64,000 nucleotides of DNA from Rhodobium gokarnense (GCF_025961475.1 NZ_JAOQNS010000006.1:1-64000); one strand, 5' to 3'; counted from the first letter of the stretch, positions 16,707-26,141 are shown. Translations and numbers: made by a program. The notes: generated by a model from the letters alone, not told the origin.

Positions 16707-18056
16707 ATGCTGAAGGAAGTCTCATTCGCCGCCATCGCGACAGCCTTGATCCTCTCCGTGTCTGCGGCGGTTGCGCAGGACGACAGCACGAAAACGACAG
16801 TCCTGTTTGAAAATGTCCGGGTCTTTGATGGCACCGGGTCGGCGTTGGGCAACCCGACCAACGTGCTGATCAAGGGAAACATGATCGATGCGATCGGCCC
16901 CGATGTGACGGCCGATGGCGATGCGACGATCATCGCGGGTGACGGGCGGACGCTTATGCCGGGCCTCTCGGACTGCCACTGGCATACCATGCAGTCGAGC
17001 GTCACCAACATCGAACTGCTGACCCGGGATCACAATTACGTCGCCGTCGCCATGGTGCTTGGCATCGAACGCGTGCTGATGCAGGGGATTACGACGATCC
17101 GCGATGCCGGCGGCAACGTCTTCGGCATCAAAGCGATGATCGACGAGGGACGGATTCCCGGTCCGCGCATCCTGCCCTCAGGGGCGTTCCTGACCCAGAC
17201 GTCAGGCCATGCGGATTTCCGCTTTCCCAATGTCCTGCCGCGCAAGGAGGGGCGCGAACTCATCGACCCCGAAATCCTCGGCTACACGGCAACAGCAGAC
17301 GGGGTCGACGCGGTACGGCGGCGCGCGCGCGAGAATTTCATGAAGGGGGCGACACAGCTGAAAGTGATGGCGGGCGGCGGCGTATCCTCCTTTGCCGACC
17401 CCCTCGATGTGGCGCAATACAGCGACGAGGAACTCCGGGCCGCTGTCGAAGAGGCAGATAACTGGAATACCTACGTTATGGTCCACACCTATACGCCGAA
17501 GGCGATTCAGCACGCCCTCGATGCCGGGGTCCGGAGCATCGAACACGGCCAGATGATGGACGAGGAAACCGCCCGGATGATCGCGGAAAAGGATGTCTGG
17601 GTCTGCATGCAGCCCTTCCTCGACGATCAGGACAGGATCCCGTTCAAGCCGGGATCGTTCAGCGAACAGAAGTACAATCTCCTGCTGGGTGGTGTGGACA
17701 ATGCCTACAAGCTCGCCAAGCAGTATGGCATCAAGATCGGCTTCGGCACGGACTTCCAAAACAATCCCGACCTGATCGACCGGCAGGCCGCACAGATCCC
17801 GAAGCTCACGCGCTGGTTCAAGCCCGCGGAGGTGCTCCGCATTGCAACCAGCGGCAACCAGACGCTCTTCAAGCTGTCCGGCCCCCGGCACCCGTACCAG
17901 AAAGGCCCGCTCGGCGTCGTCGTGGAGGGTGCCTATGCCGATCTGCTGCTTGTCGACGGCGACCCGCTCGCCGATATCGACCTGATCGCCGACCCGCACA
18001 AGAACTTCAAAATCATCATGAAGGACGGCGTGATCTATAAGAACACGCTCAATTGA
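16707..18056 (+). CDS. exported amidohydrolase (prolidase/imidazolonepropionase-like)
   Basis: A 449-aa protein with a signal peptide ending near AVAQ (residue ~24), so periplasmic. It has the metal-dependent amidohydrolase barrel: His91 and His93 in DCHWHT, Lys219 in QLKVMAGGGV (the position of the carboxylated lysine), His260 in MVHTYTPKAI, His280 in SIEHGQ and Asp349 in GFGTDF. The closest pattern is the group of exported Xaa-Pro dipeptidase-like and Sgx9260-type carboxypeptidase enzymes. It is divergent from the CoA-transferase operon and faces the AraC gene tail to tail. Inference: it cleaves an amide or peptide-like substrate outside the inner membrane and releases the acid that the operon activates with CoA. 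Confidence 0.85.
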   Translation: MLKEVSFAAIATALILSVSAAVAQDDSTKTTVLFENVRVFDGTGSALGNPTNVLIKGNMIDAIGPDVTADGDATIIAGDGRTLMPGLSDCHWHTMQSSVTNIELLTRDHNYVAVAMVLGIERVLMQGITTIRDAGGNVFGIKAMIDEGRIPGPRILPSGAFLTQTSGHADFRFPNVLPRKEGRELIDPEILGYTATADGVDAVRRRARENFMKGATQLKVMAGGGVSSFADPLDVAQYSDEELRAAVEEADNWNTYVMVHTYTPKAIQHALDAGVRSIEHGQMMDEETARMIAEKDVWVCMQPFLDDQDRIPFKPGSFSEQKYNLLLGGVDNAYKLAKQYGIKIGFGTDFQNNPDLIDRQAAQIPKLTRWFKPAEVLRIATSGNQTLFKLSGPRHPYQKGPLGVVVEGAYADLLLVDGDPLADIDLIADPHKNFKIIMKDGVIYKNTLN

Positions 18057-18132
18057 CGGGAAGAATGCCGATCGCGGGTTTGGCCCGTCGTGTTTTCCGG
18101 CAGCCCGACGGGGTCCAGCGGAGAAACCGCGG

Positions 18133-19134
18133 CTAGAGCTGCGTGACCCTGTTCAACGTCGTTGACGGAGCCTCTCCGAACAGGCGTCGATACTCGATCG
18201 CGAACCGACCGAGCTCGGTCAGGCCGGCGGCAATGGCGGCGCTCTTGACGCCGCCGCGGTGCGCCGGCGACTTGATGAGCGCCCTGCGGGCAGCCGTGAA
18301 CCGGCGCTTGCGGAAATACGCAAGGGGCGGCTCGTCGCAGACCGTGCGAAAGGCGCGGTAAAGGGCGGATTGACTGACGCCCGTGGCGGCACACAGGTCG
18401 GCCAGCGAGACCGGGGCTCCTTGCGCCGCGAAAAACCGTTCCTCGGCCTGGCGAACGATTTGCTCCGGTGGGCGGGCCCAGTTTTCCTGCAGCTGCCTGG
18501 GCGGCGCGTGGAGATATGCGTCGACAAGCAAGCCAAAGATTGCCTCGCTTGGATCCACCGTGCCGGCGCCGGACGGGTTTCCGGGTCCGGGCCCGATCGC
18601 GCTCCTGATGAGCATGTCGACGCCGGCTCGAAACCGGGTTGCGGCCCCGGCCGTGAGGTCCAGCGCCGAACGGTTCAGAAGGACATCCTCCGGGCCGACG
18701 CCGCGAAGGGCGGCAACCGTCTCGATGAAGTCGGTGCGGCGTACGGCAATGCCCATGGTCTGCCGCTTGCCGCCGGTTGCATGAAATCCGTCCTGCGCGC
18801 CTTGCGCATAGAGCACCGACCGACGGGCAAGCTCGCCGTTGATCCGGCACTCTTCTCCACCGTCCCACCACATGAAACTGTAGCAGCAGGGTTCGATTAT
18901 GACGACGCCGACCGAAGCCGCGTTGTGCCGGACGCCAAGGATCGAGACCTTGTCCGACGAAAAAATCGTCATGTTGGTGAGTGCGGGCCCTGGCTGAAGC
19001 TGTACCGACGATACTTCCAAGACCGGAAGCAAAGGCTCGGCCGTGCCGCGATAATCGGCAAACTCGGCGAGTTTGATCGCCCTGACGCTTCGATCAGATC
19101 TTTGCGTGTTGCTGCGTATCGACGGATCGCCCAT
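18133..19134 (-). CDS. AraC-family transcriptional regulator
   Basis: A 333-aa protein. The C-terminal third has the double helix-turn-helix of AraC/XylS proteins: VSLADLCAATGVSQSALYRAF, then a second helix pair with VKSAAIAAGLTELGRFAIEY and RRLFGEAPS. The N-terminal ~220 residues form a ligand or dimerisation domain of the type seen in AraC_binding_2 (HNAASVGVVII, MWWDGGEECRI). Start at ATG 19134; an in-frame TTG at 19143 is possible. It is convergent with the amidohydrolase and is the only specific regulator in the catabolic segment, so it is the natural candidate to bind the tandem repeat at 16503-16544. Confidence 0.85.
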   Translation of the reverse strand: MGDPSIRSNTQRSDRSVRAIKLAEFADYRGTAEPLLPVLEVSSVQLQPGPALTNMTIFSSDKVSILGVRHNAASVGVVIIEPCCYSFMWWDGGEECRINGELARRSVLYAQGAQDGFHATGGKRQTMGIAVRRTDFIETVAALRGVGPEDVLLNRSALDLTAGAATRFRAGVDMLIRSAIGPGPGNPSGAGTVDPSEAIFGLLVDAYLHAPPRQLQENWARPPEQIVRQAEERFFAAQGAPVSLADLCAATGVSQSALYRAFRTVCDEPPLAYFRKRRFTAARRALIKSPAHRGGVKSAAIAAGLTELGRFAIEYRRLFGEAPSTTLNRVTQL

Positions 19135-19707
19135 GACTGTCAACGTACATCAAAAAATCGCAACTCGGAAGCAATGGCGGGCGTCCGGTGGTATTCGCGG
19201 ATCAAGAATAGTTGAGACCGGGGGACAGCCGGCGTCAAGATGCCGGCGCGTGAATGCGATTTATGCGGGCATCGCAAACGGCGGAATTGGAACGGAAACA
19301 GGCACCGGCTGCATCGGCCCGGCATGCCACCCACAACTTTGCATCTTCCATGCAAAGGGTCCTGTAGAAATCGACCATTGGCGCCCATCTTCCGACTGCG
19401 CATCAAAGTATACTCTGGCATGACGTGCCAACTCTCCTGCCGCTTTCTCCTTCTGCCAGTTGGATCGAAAGTCAAATAAGCTCGGAGCGACATCAATACA
19501 GGATCCGGCGAAGCGGCATGGTTGCCCGCGGAAACCACCTCCCCGGCACCCGCGCCTTCGTTGTCGCGCGTATGTTCATCGCAATCGCTTGGGCCAGCGC
19601 AGTGAACGTTCCCTGCCAAAGCGGTTCGCGCTGCTACCTATATGCCACCTAGGTTTTTGTTCCTCGCGCGAGGCGAAGAAATAAGTCATTGAAAATATTG
19701 GCAGATA
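19135..19707. other. 573-base stretch between the AraC gene and tRNA-Phe, no recognisable gene
   Basis: Reading frames here are short and unlike known proteins. The stretch is the right end of the accreted DNA next to the 3' end of tRNA-Phe, where an integrase would be expected, but none is visible. It must contain the AraC promoter; I see no convincing operator. Confidence 0.5.
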
Positions 19708-19783
19708 TGGTGCCCAGGGGCGGAATCGAACCACCGACACGCGGATTTTCAATCCGCTGCTCTACCAACTGAGCTACCTGGGC
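19708..19783 (-). tRNA. tRNA-Phe (GAA)
   Basis: Read on the minus strand, the gene starts GCCCAGGTAGCTCAG and has the D-loop TTGGTAGAG, anticodon stem-loop GCGGATTGAAAATCCGC with anticodon GAA, T-loop GGTTCGATTCC and acceptor closure CCTGGGC followed by A and an encoded CCA. All four arms pair. It stands next to yacG, and its 3' end is duplicated at 227-250 and 8606-8649. It is therefore the integration target for the DNA to its left. Confidence 0.97.
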
Positions 19784-20205
19784 TTGATCGTCCCGAAAAT
19801 GCGGCGTTGCGACGAAAATCCGCCGCGTCTCCGCGAAACGACCACGGCGTTATAGAGAGTTCGATCCGCCCTGTCCAGCACCCTCGAACGAGGTCATTTC
19901 GCCGGCCGGGGTCTCCTGCCGGCGATTGGCCGCCGGGTGGAAATCCGGACGCAACGACGCGGAAAGGACGGGACCTGCAGCGCCAAGGGATGGCCGGCTG
20001 GCATTGTCGCCGGGGCCATCGGCCGCCGGCGAAAAGCAGGTCGGGCAGGCATGCGGATGGCCTGGAATGGGGAGGCTCGACGCCCGGACGACGGGGCAGG
20101 CGAACGGACCGTCACCAGGCCCCGGGCAACAGGCCACTGGCAGGGTGCCACCTCGCCCCGCCTGGCGAGCAAGGACGTATCGGCCGACCCTCAATCCACC
20201 GGCCC
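19784..20205. other. 422-base stretch between tRNA-Phe and yacG, no recognisable gene
   Basis: High-GC sequence with overlapping chance frames on both strands and no family resemblance. It includes the 5' flank of the tRNA gene, but I cannot point to defined promoter boxes. Confidence 0.5.
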
Positions 20206-20427
20206 TCAATCCACCGGATCGTCGCCGCCGAAGCCGCGGTCTTCCTCCACCACGGGGATCGCGTAGGCGCCGGTCAGCCAGCGATTGAGGTCGACGTCGG
20301 CGCAGCGTTTGGAGCAGAACGGATAGAACTTGCGCTGCGACGGCTTCTTGCAGATCGGGCAGGGCCGGGTCGGGCGCAGGGGCTCGACATTGTCGGCCTT
20401 TTTCGGGGTGTCTTCGGAATCGCTCAT
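20206..20427 (-). CDS. yacG: DNA gyrase inhibitor YacG, zinc-finger protein
   Basis: A 73-aa protein with the four zinc cysteines of YacG: CPIC (Cys23, Cys26), then FCSKRCADVDLNRWL (Cys38, Cys42). YacG binds the gyrase B subunit and blocks DNA binding. The acidic tail is usual in alphaproteobacterial members. In Hyphomicrobiales it commonly lies next to maf and tRNA-Phe. Here an SDR and a ligase gene lie between yacG and maf, so the pair has been split by an insertion. Confidence 0.92.
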   Translation of the reverse strand: MSDSEDTPKKADNVEPLRPTRPCPICKKPSQRKFYPFCSKRCADVDLNRWLTGAYAIPVVEEDRGFGGDDPVD

Positions 20428-20667
20428 CGTTCCCGCTTATCCCATTCACGGTCGGCAAGACAAGGTTTGCCGGGCCGCCCTCTGCCGCGCGACGACCGGT
20501 AGCCGATCTTTGGGTTTCTGCCGCAGCCCTTCGCCAGGGCGCGGAACGCACGGCAATGACGCGCGCAGCAAGGCATGGCACGGAGCGGGTGCCGGCGTTC
20601 GAACCGGGTCTCCGCCCGGGATCGGATGTCATTCCCGTGGCGACGGGCGCCGCGCGGCAGCAGAAAA

Positions 20668-21477
20668 TCACGAATATTTCAGCGTGATGCCGCCGTCGAC
20701 GACGAGTTCCAGGCCGGTGACGTATTTCGCCTCGTCGGAGGCGAGGTAGAGCGCCGCATAGGCGACGTCCCAGGCATCGCCCATCTCGCCCATCGGGCAC
20801 TGGGCGTTGCGCGCCTCCCACATCTTGTCGACGTCGCCGGCCGCATATTCCCTGGCAAGGCCGACGGATTTTTCCACCATCGGCGTCTTTAAGAGCCCGG
20901 GCAGCACCGCGTTGACCCGTATCTTGTCCGGCGCGTATTGCACGGCCGTCGTCCTGGTCAGGTGGTTGAGGGCGGCCTTGGTCGCCGAATAGGTGGCGTA
21001 GGGAACGCCGGTATAGCGGATCGAGGCGATCGAGGAGATGTTGACGATCGACCCGCCGCCCTGGGCCTGCATGATCGGGATGACGTGTTTCATGGCCAGG
21101 TACGCGCCCTTGAGGTTGATCGCGAACACCCTGTCCCAGTCCTCCTCGGAGACGTCGACGACGCCGCCGACCTCGGCGATCCCCACATTGTAGTCCAGCA
21201 CGTCGATGCGGCCGTGGGCGTTCATGCAGGCGGCGACCATCGCCTCGATGTCGTCGCTCTTTGAGACGTCGGCGCGGAACGGGGTCGCCGCGCCGCCTTC
21301 CTCGCGGATGATGCGGACCGTCTCATCTGCCGCCGCGCCGTTGACGTCGGTGCAGAACACCCGCGCGCCCTCGCGGGCGAACAGCACCGAGGTCGCCTTG
21401 CCGTTGCCCCAGCCGGGGCCGATCGACCCGGCGCCGACCACCAGCGCCACCTTGTTGTGTAACCGTCCGATCGTCAT
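20668..21477 (-). CDS. short-chain dehydrogenase/reductase
   Basis: A 269-aa classical SDR. The Rossmann loop is the variant VVGAGSIGPGWGNGKAT (residues ~13-29) instead of TGxxxGxG. The catalytic residues are Ser149 in NISSIAS, Tyr163 and Lys167 in YSATKAAL, with Asn121 in AINLKG. It would oxidise or reduce an alcohol/ketone with NAD(P). The ATG follows directly on the stop codon of the upstream acyl-CoA ligase, so the two are translationally coupled and probably act on the same substrate. It ends in DGGITLKYS, the usual SDR C-terminal region. Confidence 0.88.
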   Translation of the reverse strand: MTIGRLHNKVALVVGAGSIGPGWGNGKATSVLFAREGARVFCTDVNGAAADETVRIIREEGGAATPFRADVSKSDDIEAMVAACMNAHGRIDVLDYNVGIAEVGGVVDVSEEDWDRVFAINLKGAYLAMKHVIPIMQAQGGGSIVNISSIASIRYTGVPYATYSATKAALNHLTRTTAVQYAPDKIRVNAVLPGLLKTPMVEKSVGLAREYAAGDVDKMWEARNAQCPMGEMGDAWDVAYAALYLASDEAKYVTGLELVVDGGITLKYS

Positions 21478-23010
21478 CTAGCTCGCATCCCTGTTGGTGG
21501 CCCGGGCGCGCTCCGCGTCCTGCCGGCGCAGTTCGGTCTTCAGGATCTTGCCGTAATTGTTCTTCGGAAGGGCCTCGACGAAGACGTAGTCCTTCGGCCG
21601 CTTGAAGCGGGCGATGCCGGAAAGGCAGAGGGCGTCGAGCTCGCCGGCCTCGGCCTCGCCGGCGACATAGGCAACGACGACCTCACCCCAGTCGTCGTCC
21701 GGCCGGCCGATGACCGAGACCTCGCGAACGCCCGGGTGGGCAAGCAGCACCTCTTCGACCTCGCGCGGATAGACGTTGGAGCCGCCGGAAATGATCATGT
21801 CCTTGGAGCGGTCCATCAGCGTCAGGTAGCCGTCGTCGTCGAAGGCGCCGACATCGCCGGTGTGCAGCCAGCCACCGCGAAGCGCCGAGGCTGTCGCCTC
21901 CGGGTTCTGCCAGTAGCCGGGCATCACGGCATCGCCGCGCACCAGGATTTCGCCGGCCTCGCCGGGCGGCAACGGATTGTCCTTGATATCCGCGATCATC
22001 ACCTCCACCGCCGAATTGACGATGCCGGCGGAGGCCAGGCGCTCGCGCCAGCGCGGATGGTCGCGGTCGGCAATGTCGGTCTTTGGCAGCACCGAGATGG
22101 TCATCGGCGATTCGCCCTGGCCGTAGATCTGGGCAAAGCGCGGGCCGAACCGGTCGATCGCGCGGATCGCATCGGCCACATGCATCGGCGCTCCGCCCCA
22201 GATGATGGTGCGGATGCTCGCGGGATCGATCTCGCGCGGCGCCTCGACCAGCCGCTTGATCATGGTCGGCGCGGCGAACATCGACGTGCCCGGCCGCTCG
22301 GCGATGAGCCGCAGGACTTCGTCCGGATCGAAGCCGCCGGAGGCCGGCACGGCATTGGCAGCAGTGCGGCAGACATGGGCCATCGCATAAAGCCCGGAGC
22401 CATGGCTCATCGGCGCGGCGTGGAGCAGCGTGTCGTCCGGCATCGTCGGGTCGACGTCCGAGAGGTAGGCGAAGGACATCGCCGCCAGATTTCGGTGGGT
22501 GAGCATGGCGCCCTTCGGCCGCCCCGTCGTGCCGGAGGTGTAGAACAGCCAGGCAAGGTCCTCGGGCGCGCGGGGCTGAATGGGGAGGGGCTCGGCGGCA
22601 AAGAGGCCGGCGTAGTCGGCGCTGCCGACCTCGATCAGCTCTTCAAGAGTTGCCGGCCGGTGGGCGTCGACGTCGCCGGCGATGTCGGCGCTGGCCAAGG
22701 CAATGCGGGCGCCGGAATTCTCCAGGATCCAGCCGATCTCCGCGCCGTGCAGCTTGGCGTTGACGGGGACGGCGGCGAGGCCGGCCCACCAGATGCCGTA
22801 GAGCATCTCCAGATAATCGGCGGAGTTTTTCGAGACGATCGCAACCCTGTCGCCGGCTTGAACCCCGAGCGGGCCGGTGAGCGCCGCAGCGAGGCGGCCA
22901 GCGCGCTCGGCAAAGCCGCCATAGTCGCGCAACGCGCGGTTGTCGGCGAGGATCGCCGGTCGGTCCCGGCTGCTCTTTGCGGCGCGCGCCAGCCAGGCGG
23001 CAAGGTTCAT
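21478..23010 (-). CDS. acyl-CoA ligase (AMP-forming, class I)
   Basis: A 510-aa ANL enzyme with canonical motifs: FYTSGTTGRPKGAMLTHRN, IYGQGESPMT, HTGDVG, DRSKDMIISGGSNVYP, and near the C-terminus PKNNYGKILKTEL with the catalytic lysine. It forms an acyl-CoA by way of an acyl-adenylate; the family includes medium/long-chain and aromatic acid ligases, and specificity is not evident. It is coupled to the SDR downstream (stop and start adjoin). The pair interrupts the conserved yacG-maf neighbourhood, so it is an acquired or lineage-specific module. Confidence 0.88.
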   Translation of the reverse strand: MNLAAWLARAAKSSRDRPAILADNRALRDYGGFAERAGRLAAALTGPLGVQAGDRVAIVSKNSADYLEMLYGIWWAGLAAVPVNAKLHGAEIGWILENSGARIALASADIAGDVDAHRPATLEELIEVGSADYAGLFAAEPLPIQPRAPEDLAWLFYTSGTTGRPKGAMLTHRNLAAMSFAYLSDVDPTMPDDTLLHAAPMSHGSGLYAMAHVCRTAANAVPASGGFDPDEVLRLIAERPGTSMFAAPTMIKRLVEAPREIDPASIRTIIWGGAPMHVADAIRAIDRFGPRFAQIYGQGESPMTISVLPKTDIADRDHPRWRERLASAGIVNSAVEVMIADIKDNPLPPGEAGEILVRGDAVMPGYWQNPEATASALRGGWLHTGDVGAFDDDGYLTLMDRSKDMIISGGSNVYPREVEEVLLAHPGVREVSVIGRPDDDWGEVVVAYVAGEAEAGELDALCLSGIARFKRPKDYVFVEALPKNNYGKILKTELRRQDAERARATNRDAS

Positions 23011-23127
23011 GGACGTCTCCCGGTTGTGTTCTTGGATCTCAGCCTAGAACAACAAGCGGAAGCGTGGGAACCGGGATTTTGGTGATATCTAATATGCGCA
23101 AATCGCGATGCGCGGGACGCGCCGGCG

Positions 23128-23763
23128 TTACACGTCGGAGGTGAGGGGATCGATCCAGCCGGCGCGCACGCGGTAGCCCTCGCCGGACAGCAGCGAAACG
23201 GTCTCGAACAGCGGCAGGCCGACCACATTGGTGTAGGAACCGGTCAGCTTGACGACGAAGGAGCCGGCAAGCCCCTGGATCGCGTAGCCGCCCGCCTTGC
23301 CGCGCCATTCGCCGGAGGCGAGGTAATCGGCAACCTCTTCGCGCCCGAGCCGCTTGAAGCGCACCCGCGTCTCCACCAGCTTCTGGCGGATGTCGTGCTT
23401 GGGATTGACGACGCACACGCTCGTATAGACCCGGTGCGAGCGGCCGGAGAGGAGCTCCAGGCAGGTCTCCGCCTCGTCGAGCATCTCCGCCTTCGGCAGC
23501 ACCCGGCGGCCGACGGCGACGACGGTGTCGGCTGTGACGGCATAGGCGTCGCTGACCGCCGCGTCGCGATCCATCCACAGTCGGATCATCTCCGCCTTGG
23601 TGCGCGCCAGGCGATTGACCAGCGTGCGCGGAACCTCGCCGCGCTGCGGCGTCTCGTCGATATCGGCCGGGTGCAGCCGGTCGGGCTCGATGCCGGCCTG
23701 CTGCAACAGCGCCAGCCGGCGCGGCGAACCGGAACCGAGGATGAGCATTTGCTTGTCGGACAT
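23128..23763 (-). CDS. maf: Maf-family nucleoside-triphosphate pyrophosphatase
   Basis: A 211-aa Maf/HAM1-like protein. The N-terminal [15 protein letters not shown] loop and [12 protein letters not shown] with the catalytic aspartate are typical, as is [11 protein letters not shown]. These proteins hydrolyse modified or canonical dTTP/UTP to limit misincorporation and affect cell division. The start is set at ATG 23763, with GGA upstream; a GTG at 23778 is possible. It is followed on its upstream side by infA, as in many Hyphomicrobiales. Confidence 0.9.
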   Translation of the reverse strand: MSDKQMLILGSGSPRRLALLQQAGIEPDRLHPADIDETPQRGEVPRTLVNRLARTKAEMIRLWMDRDAAVSDAYAVTADTVVAVGRRVLPKAEMLDEAETCLELLSGRSHRVYTSVCVVNPKHDIRQKLVETRVRFKRLGREEVADYLASGEWRGKAGGYAIQGLAGSFVVKLTGSYTNVVGLPLFETVSLLSGEGYRVRAGWIDPLTSDV

Positions 23764-23847
23764 CGCGGATTCCGGCACGTCTGGTTGCGCTACGGACGGA
23801 CTGTTAGCGGGCGCTGTCGGGAGGCGTCCAGCTTCTGAAGCGGCCCA

Positions 23848-24066
23848 CTATTTGAAGCGGTAAGTGATCCGGCCCTTGGTCAGATCATAGGGGGTCATTT
23901 CGACCAGCACCTTGTCACCGGCCAGAACGCGGATGCGGTTCTTGCGCATGCGTCCCGCCGTGTGGGCGATGATCTCGTGCTCGTTTTCCAGTTTGACGCG
24001 GAACGTCGCATTCGGGAGCAGTTCGGTGACCACTCCGGGGAATTCCAGAACTTCTTCCTTCGCCAT
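23848..24066 (-). CDS. infA: translation initiation factor IF-1
   Basis: A 72-aa protein with the OB-fold of IF-1: [20 protein letters not shown] at the start, then [20 protein letters not shown] and [15 protein letters not shown] at the end. Length and sequence match the family throughout. IF-1 binds the ribosomal A site during initiation. It is separated from maf by 84 bases. Confidence 0.98.
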   Translation of the reverse strand: MAKEEVLEFPGVVTELLPNATFRVKLENEHEIIAHTAGRMRKNRIRVLAGDKVLVEMTPYDLTKGRITYRFK

Positions 24067-24208
24067 TCGTTTCTCGGTTGTCGCATGAAAATTCGCCCGG
24101 AACCTAGCGGATCGGGAACGTAAAGGAAACTCCTAAAGCCGATTTCGCTATGGAGTAGGGCAGGAGGGACGGAAGGAGCGCCGGTGGCAGGGCCATCCGG
24201 CACGAAAG

Positions 24209-24916
24209 CTAGGTCGCGCGCCGCGTATGCCAGGCGCCCCAGAAGAGGCTGGAGAAGAATCGCTCGGGCGCGGTAAAGCCGCTGGCGGCGAGAAGGTCGG
24301 CGACGGCCTCCTCGGACGCCGGCGGCACGGCGCCGGCCTTGATGCGCGCCAGCTTTGCCTCGACCTCGCCTTCTGACGCGCCATGGAGCCGCCAGCGGTT
24401 TGCCCACGCGGCCTGCAGAAGCGGTTCGCTGTCATAGGCCCTGTAGTTGCCGGCAAGGACGAGCGATCCGCCCGGCAGAAGGCGGCCGGCGATGTCCTCA
24501 AGCAGCCGCGCCTTGTCGGCATCGCCCGGGATATGGTGCAGCACGCCGATCATCAGCGCGGCGTCGAAGGCAGGCTCTGCCGGCAGGGCCGAGACGGCGT
24601 CGCGGACGAAGGTGACGCGCTCGCCGATCCCGGCCTCCTCGACCGCGGCCTGCGCCAGCGCCAGCATCGGCTCGGACGGGTCGACCGCGACAAAGGTCCA
24701 GTTCGGCTCCAGCCGCGCGGTGGCGGTGATCTCGCCGGCGGTGCCGCCCGCGCCGACGACGAGGATGCGCCGCTCCCTGGCGCCGGCAAGGGCCGCCGAC
24801 AGGATGCAGGCCGAAAGCTCGTGGCAGGCGTCGTACCCGGCCAGCCCGATCCGCGCCTGTTCGGTATATTCCCGGGCCCGGGACGGATCGAACTTGGCAT
24901 GGGAGGAGGACGTCAT
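24209..24916 (-). CDS. class I SAM-dependent methyltransferase
   Basis: A 235-aa protein. Start at ATG 24916, with GAAAGG upstream; the longer open frame has no ribosome site. SAM-binding motif I is ILVVGAGGTAGE, with the acidic residue of motif II in FVAVDPSEPML, then FDAALMIGVLHHIPGD and the RLLPGGSLVLAG segment. Substrate unknown. It lies 70 bases downstream of a class V aminotransferase in a three-gene MarR-led operon inserted between infA and the phosphatase gene. The context suggests small-molecule methylation or biosynthesis. Confidence 0.85.
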   Translation of the reverse strand: MTSSSHAKFDPSRAREYTEQARIGLAGYDACHELSACILSAALAGARERRILVVGAGGTAGEITATARLEPNWTFVAVDPSEPMLALAQAAVEEAGIGERVTFVRDAVSALPAEPAFDAALMIGVLHHIPGDADKARLLEDIAGRLLPGGSLVLAGNYRAYDSEPLLQAAWANRWRLHGASEGEVEAKLARIKAGAVPPASEEAVADLLAASGFTAPERFFSSLFWGAWHTRRAT

Positions 24917-24986
24917 GGGGCAGGGCCTTTCGATGTTCGGGGAAAGCGTCGACGTCTCCATAACAGATGCAAGGAGAGTTGGGCGA

Positions 24987-26141
24987 TCACGACGCTCTTG
25001 ATTCATTGAGAATGTCTCCGACGAGATCGATTTGCGAAGTCGAATTGTAGAGGTGCGGTGACAACCGCACCGCCCCGGCGCGAACGGCGGTAAATATCCC
25101 TTCGCGGTCGAGGCGGCTCTTGAGCCGGGCAAGGGCGGCCGGATCGTCGTCGGTGAGAAGAACGAGCGAGGAGCGAGACGCCGTTGCCGCGGATGGGCTG
25201 ATGAGCCGGTATCCGTTTTCCGTGCAACTCTCGACCAGCTTCTGAACGAGGCGCTGATTGTGATCCTCGACGGCCTCGAGGCCGATCGCCAAAAGCAGGT
25301 CGATGGCCTCCCGCAACGCCGTGAAATTGAAGAAATTGGCGGTGCCGAAAACGTCGAAGTCGGCCGCCCGCTCGACGGGCCCGACGCGGAGTTCGCCGAG
25401 CTCGCCGGCGAGGTCGTCGGCCGTCAGCATCGACAGCCAATAGGCATGGGTGCGGTGCAGCCGGTCGATCAGCCGCGGCGCCATCCAGCAGAAGCCGGTG
25501 CCGTAGGGGCCGCAGAGCCACTTGAACCCCACCGTCGTGACGGCATCGACCGGATGCCCGGTGACGTCGAGGGCGCGCGCGCCGAGGGCCTGGGAGGCGT
25601 TGACGACGAAGACGACGCCGGCGCTCTGGCAGACGTCTCCCAGCGCGTCGAGATCGATGGCATGTCCGGAGAAGGAGTGGACGAGGGTCGTGCAGAAAAG
25701 CCGCGTGGCGGGCGTGACGGCCGCACGCAGCTCGTCGGGCGACAGCACGCGCCCTTGCGGCTTCAGGCGCCGCACTTTCACGCCGTATCGGGCTTCCAGC
25801 GCCAGCCATGGCAGAATGTCGGACGGGAAATCGGTCTCCATGACGATGATCTCGTCGCCTTGCCGCCACGGATAGGCGTTGGCGATCAGGTGCAGCCCGT
25901 AGGATGCGCTGTTGGCGAGGACGATTTCGTCCTCGTTGGCGTTGAGAAGGCGCGCGACGGCAGCGCGCAGGCCTTCCGGAACGCCCTTGAAGCGTTCGCC
26001 CGTCAACTCGAACGGTTTCTGCTTCCACGCGATCGCGCGCCGGGCAGCCTCGGCGGCCACAGTCGGCAGCGCGCCCTGGTGGGCCGTGTTCAGCCACGTG
26101 GCGTCGCCAAGCTCGAAATGGGCGTCGTAGCGGGTCGTCAT
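24987..26141 (-). CDS. class V PLP-dependent aminotransferase/lyase, Asn at the usual Asp
   Basis: A 384-aa protein of the SufS/NifS/kynureninase-type fold. PLP lysine is Lys207 in VGFKWLCGPYGTGF. The segment that normally reads VDGAQ or VDASQ, whose Asp bonds to the pyridine nitrogen, reads VVNASQALGA (Asn181). This would weaken the electron-sink role of PLP unless compensated. There is no conserved Cys loop of cysteine desulfurases near the C-terminus. Its ATG overlaps the stop of the upstream MarR gene by 4 bases. It may be an isopenicillin-N-epimerase-like or selenocysteine-lyase-like protein; function open. Confidence 0.82.
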   Translation of the reverse strand: MTTRYDAHFELGDATWLNTAHQGALPTVAAEAARRAIAWKQKPFELTGERFKGVPEGLRAAVARLLNANEDEIVLANSASYGLHLIANAYPWRQGDEIIVMETDFPSDILPWLALEARYGVKVRRLKPQGRVLSPDELRAAVTPATRLFCTTLVHSFSGHAIDLDALGDVCQSAGVVFVVNASQALGARALDVTGHPVDAVTTVGFKWLCGPYGTGFCWMAPRLIDRLHRTHAYWLSMLTADDLAGELGELRVGPVERAADFDVFGTANFFNFTALREAIDLLLAIGLEAVEDHNQRLVQKLVESCTENGYRLISPSAATASRSSLVLLTDDDPAALARLKSRLDREGIFTAVRAGAVRLSPHLYNSTSQIDLVGDILNESRAS

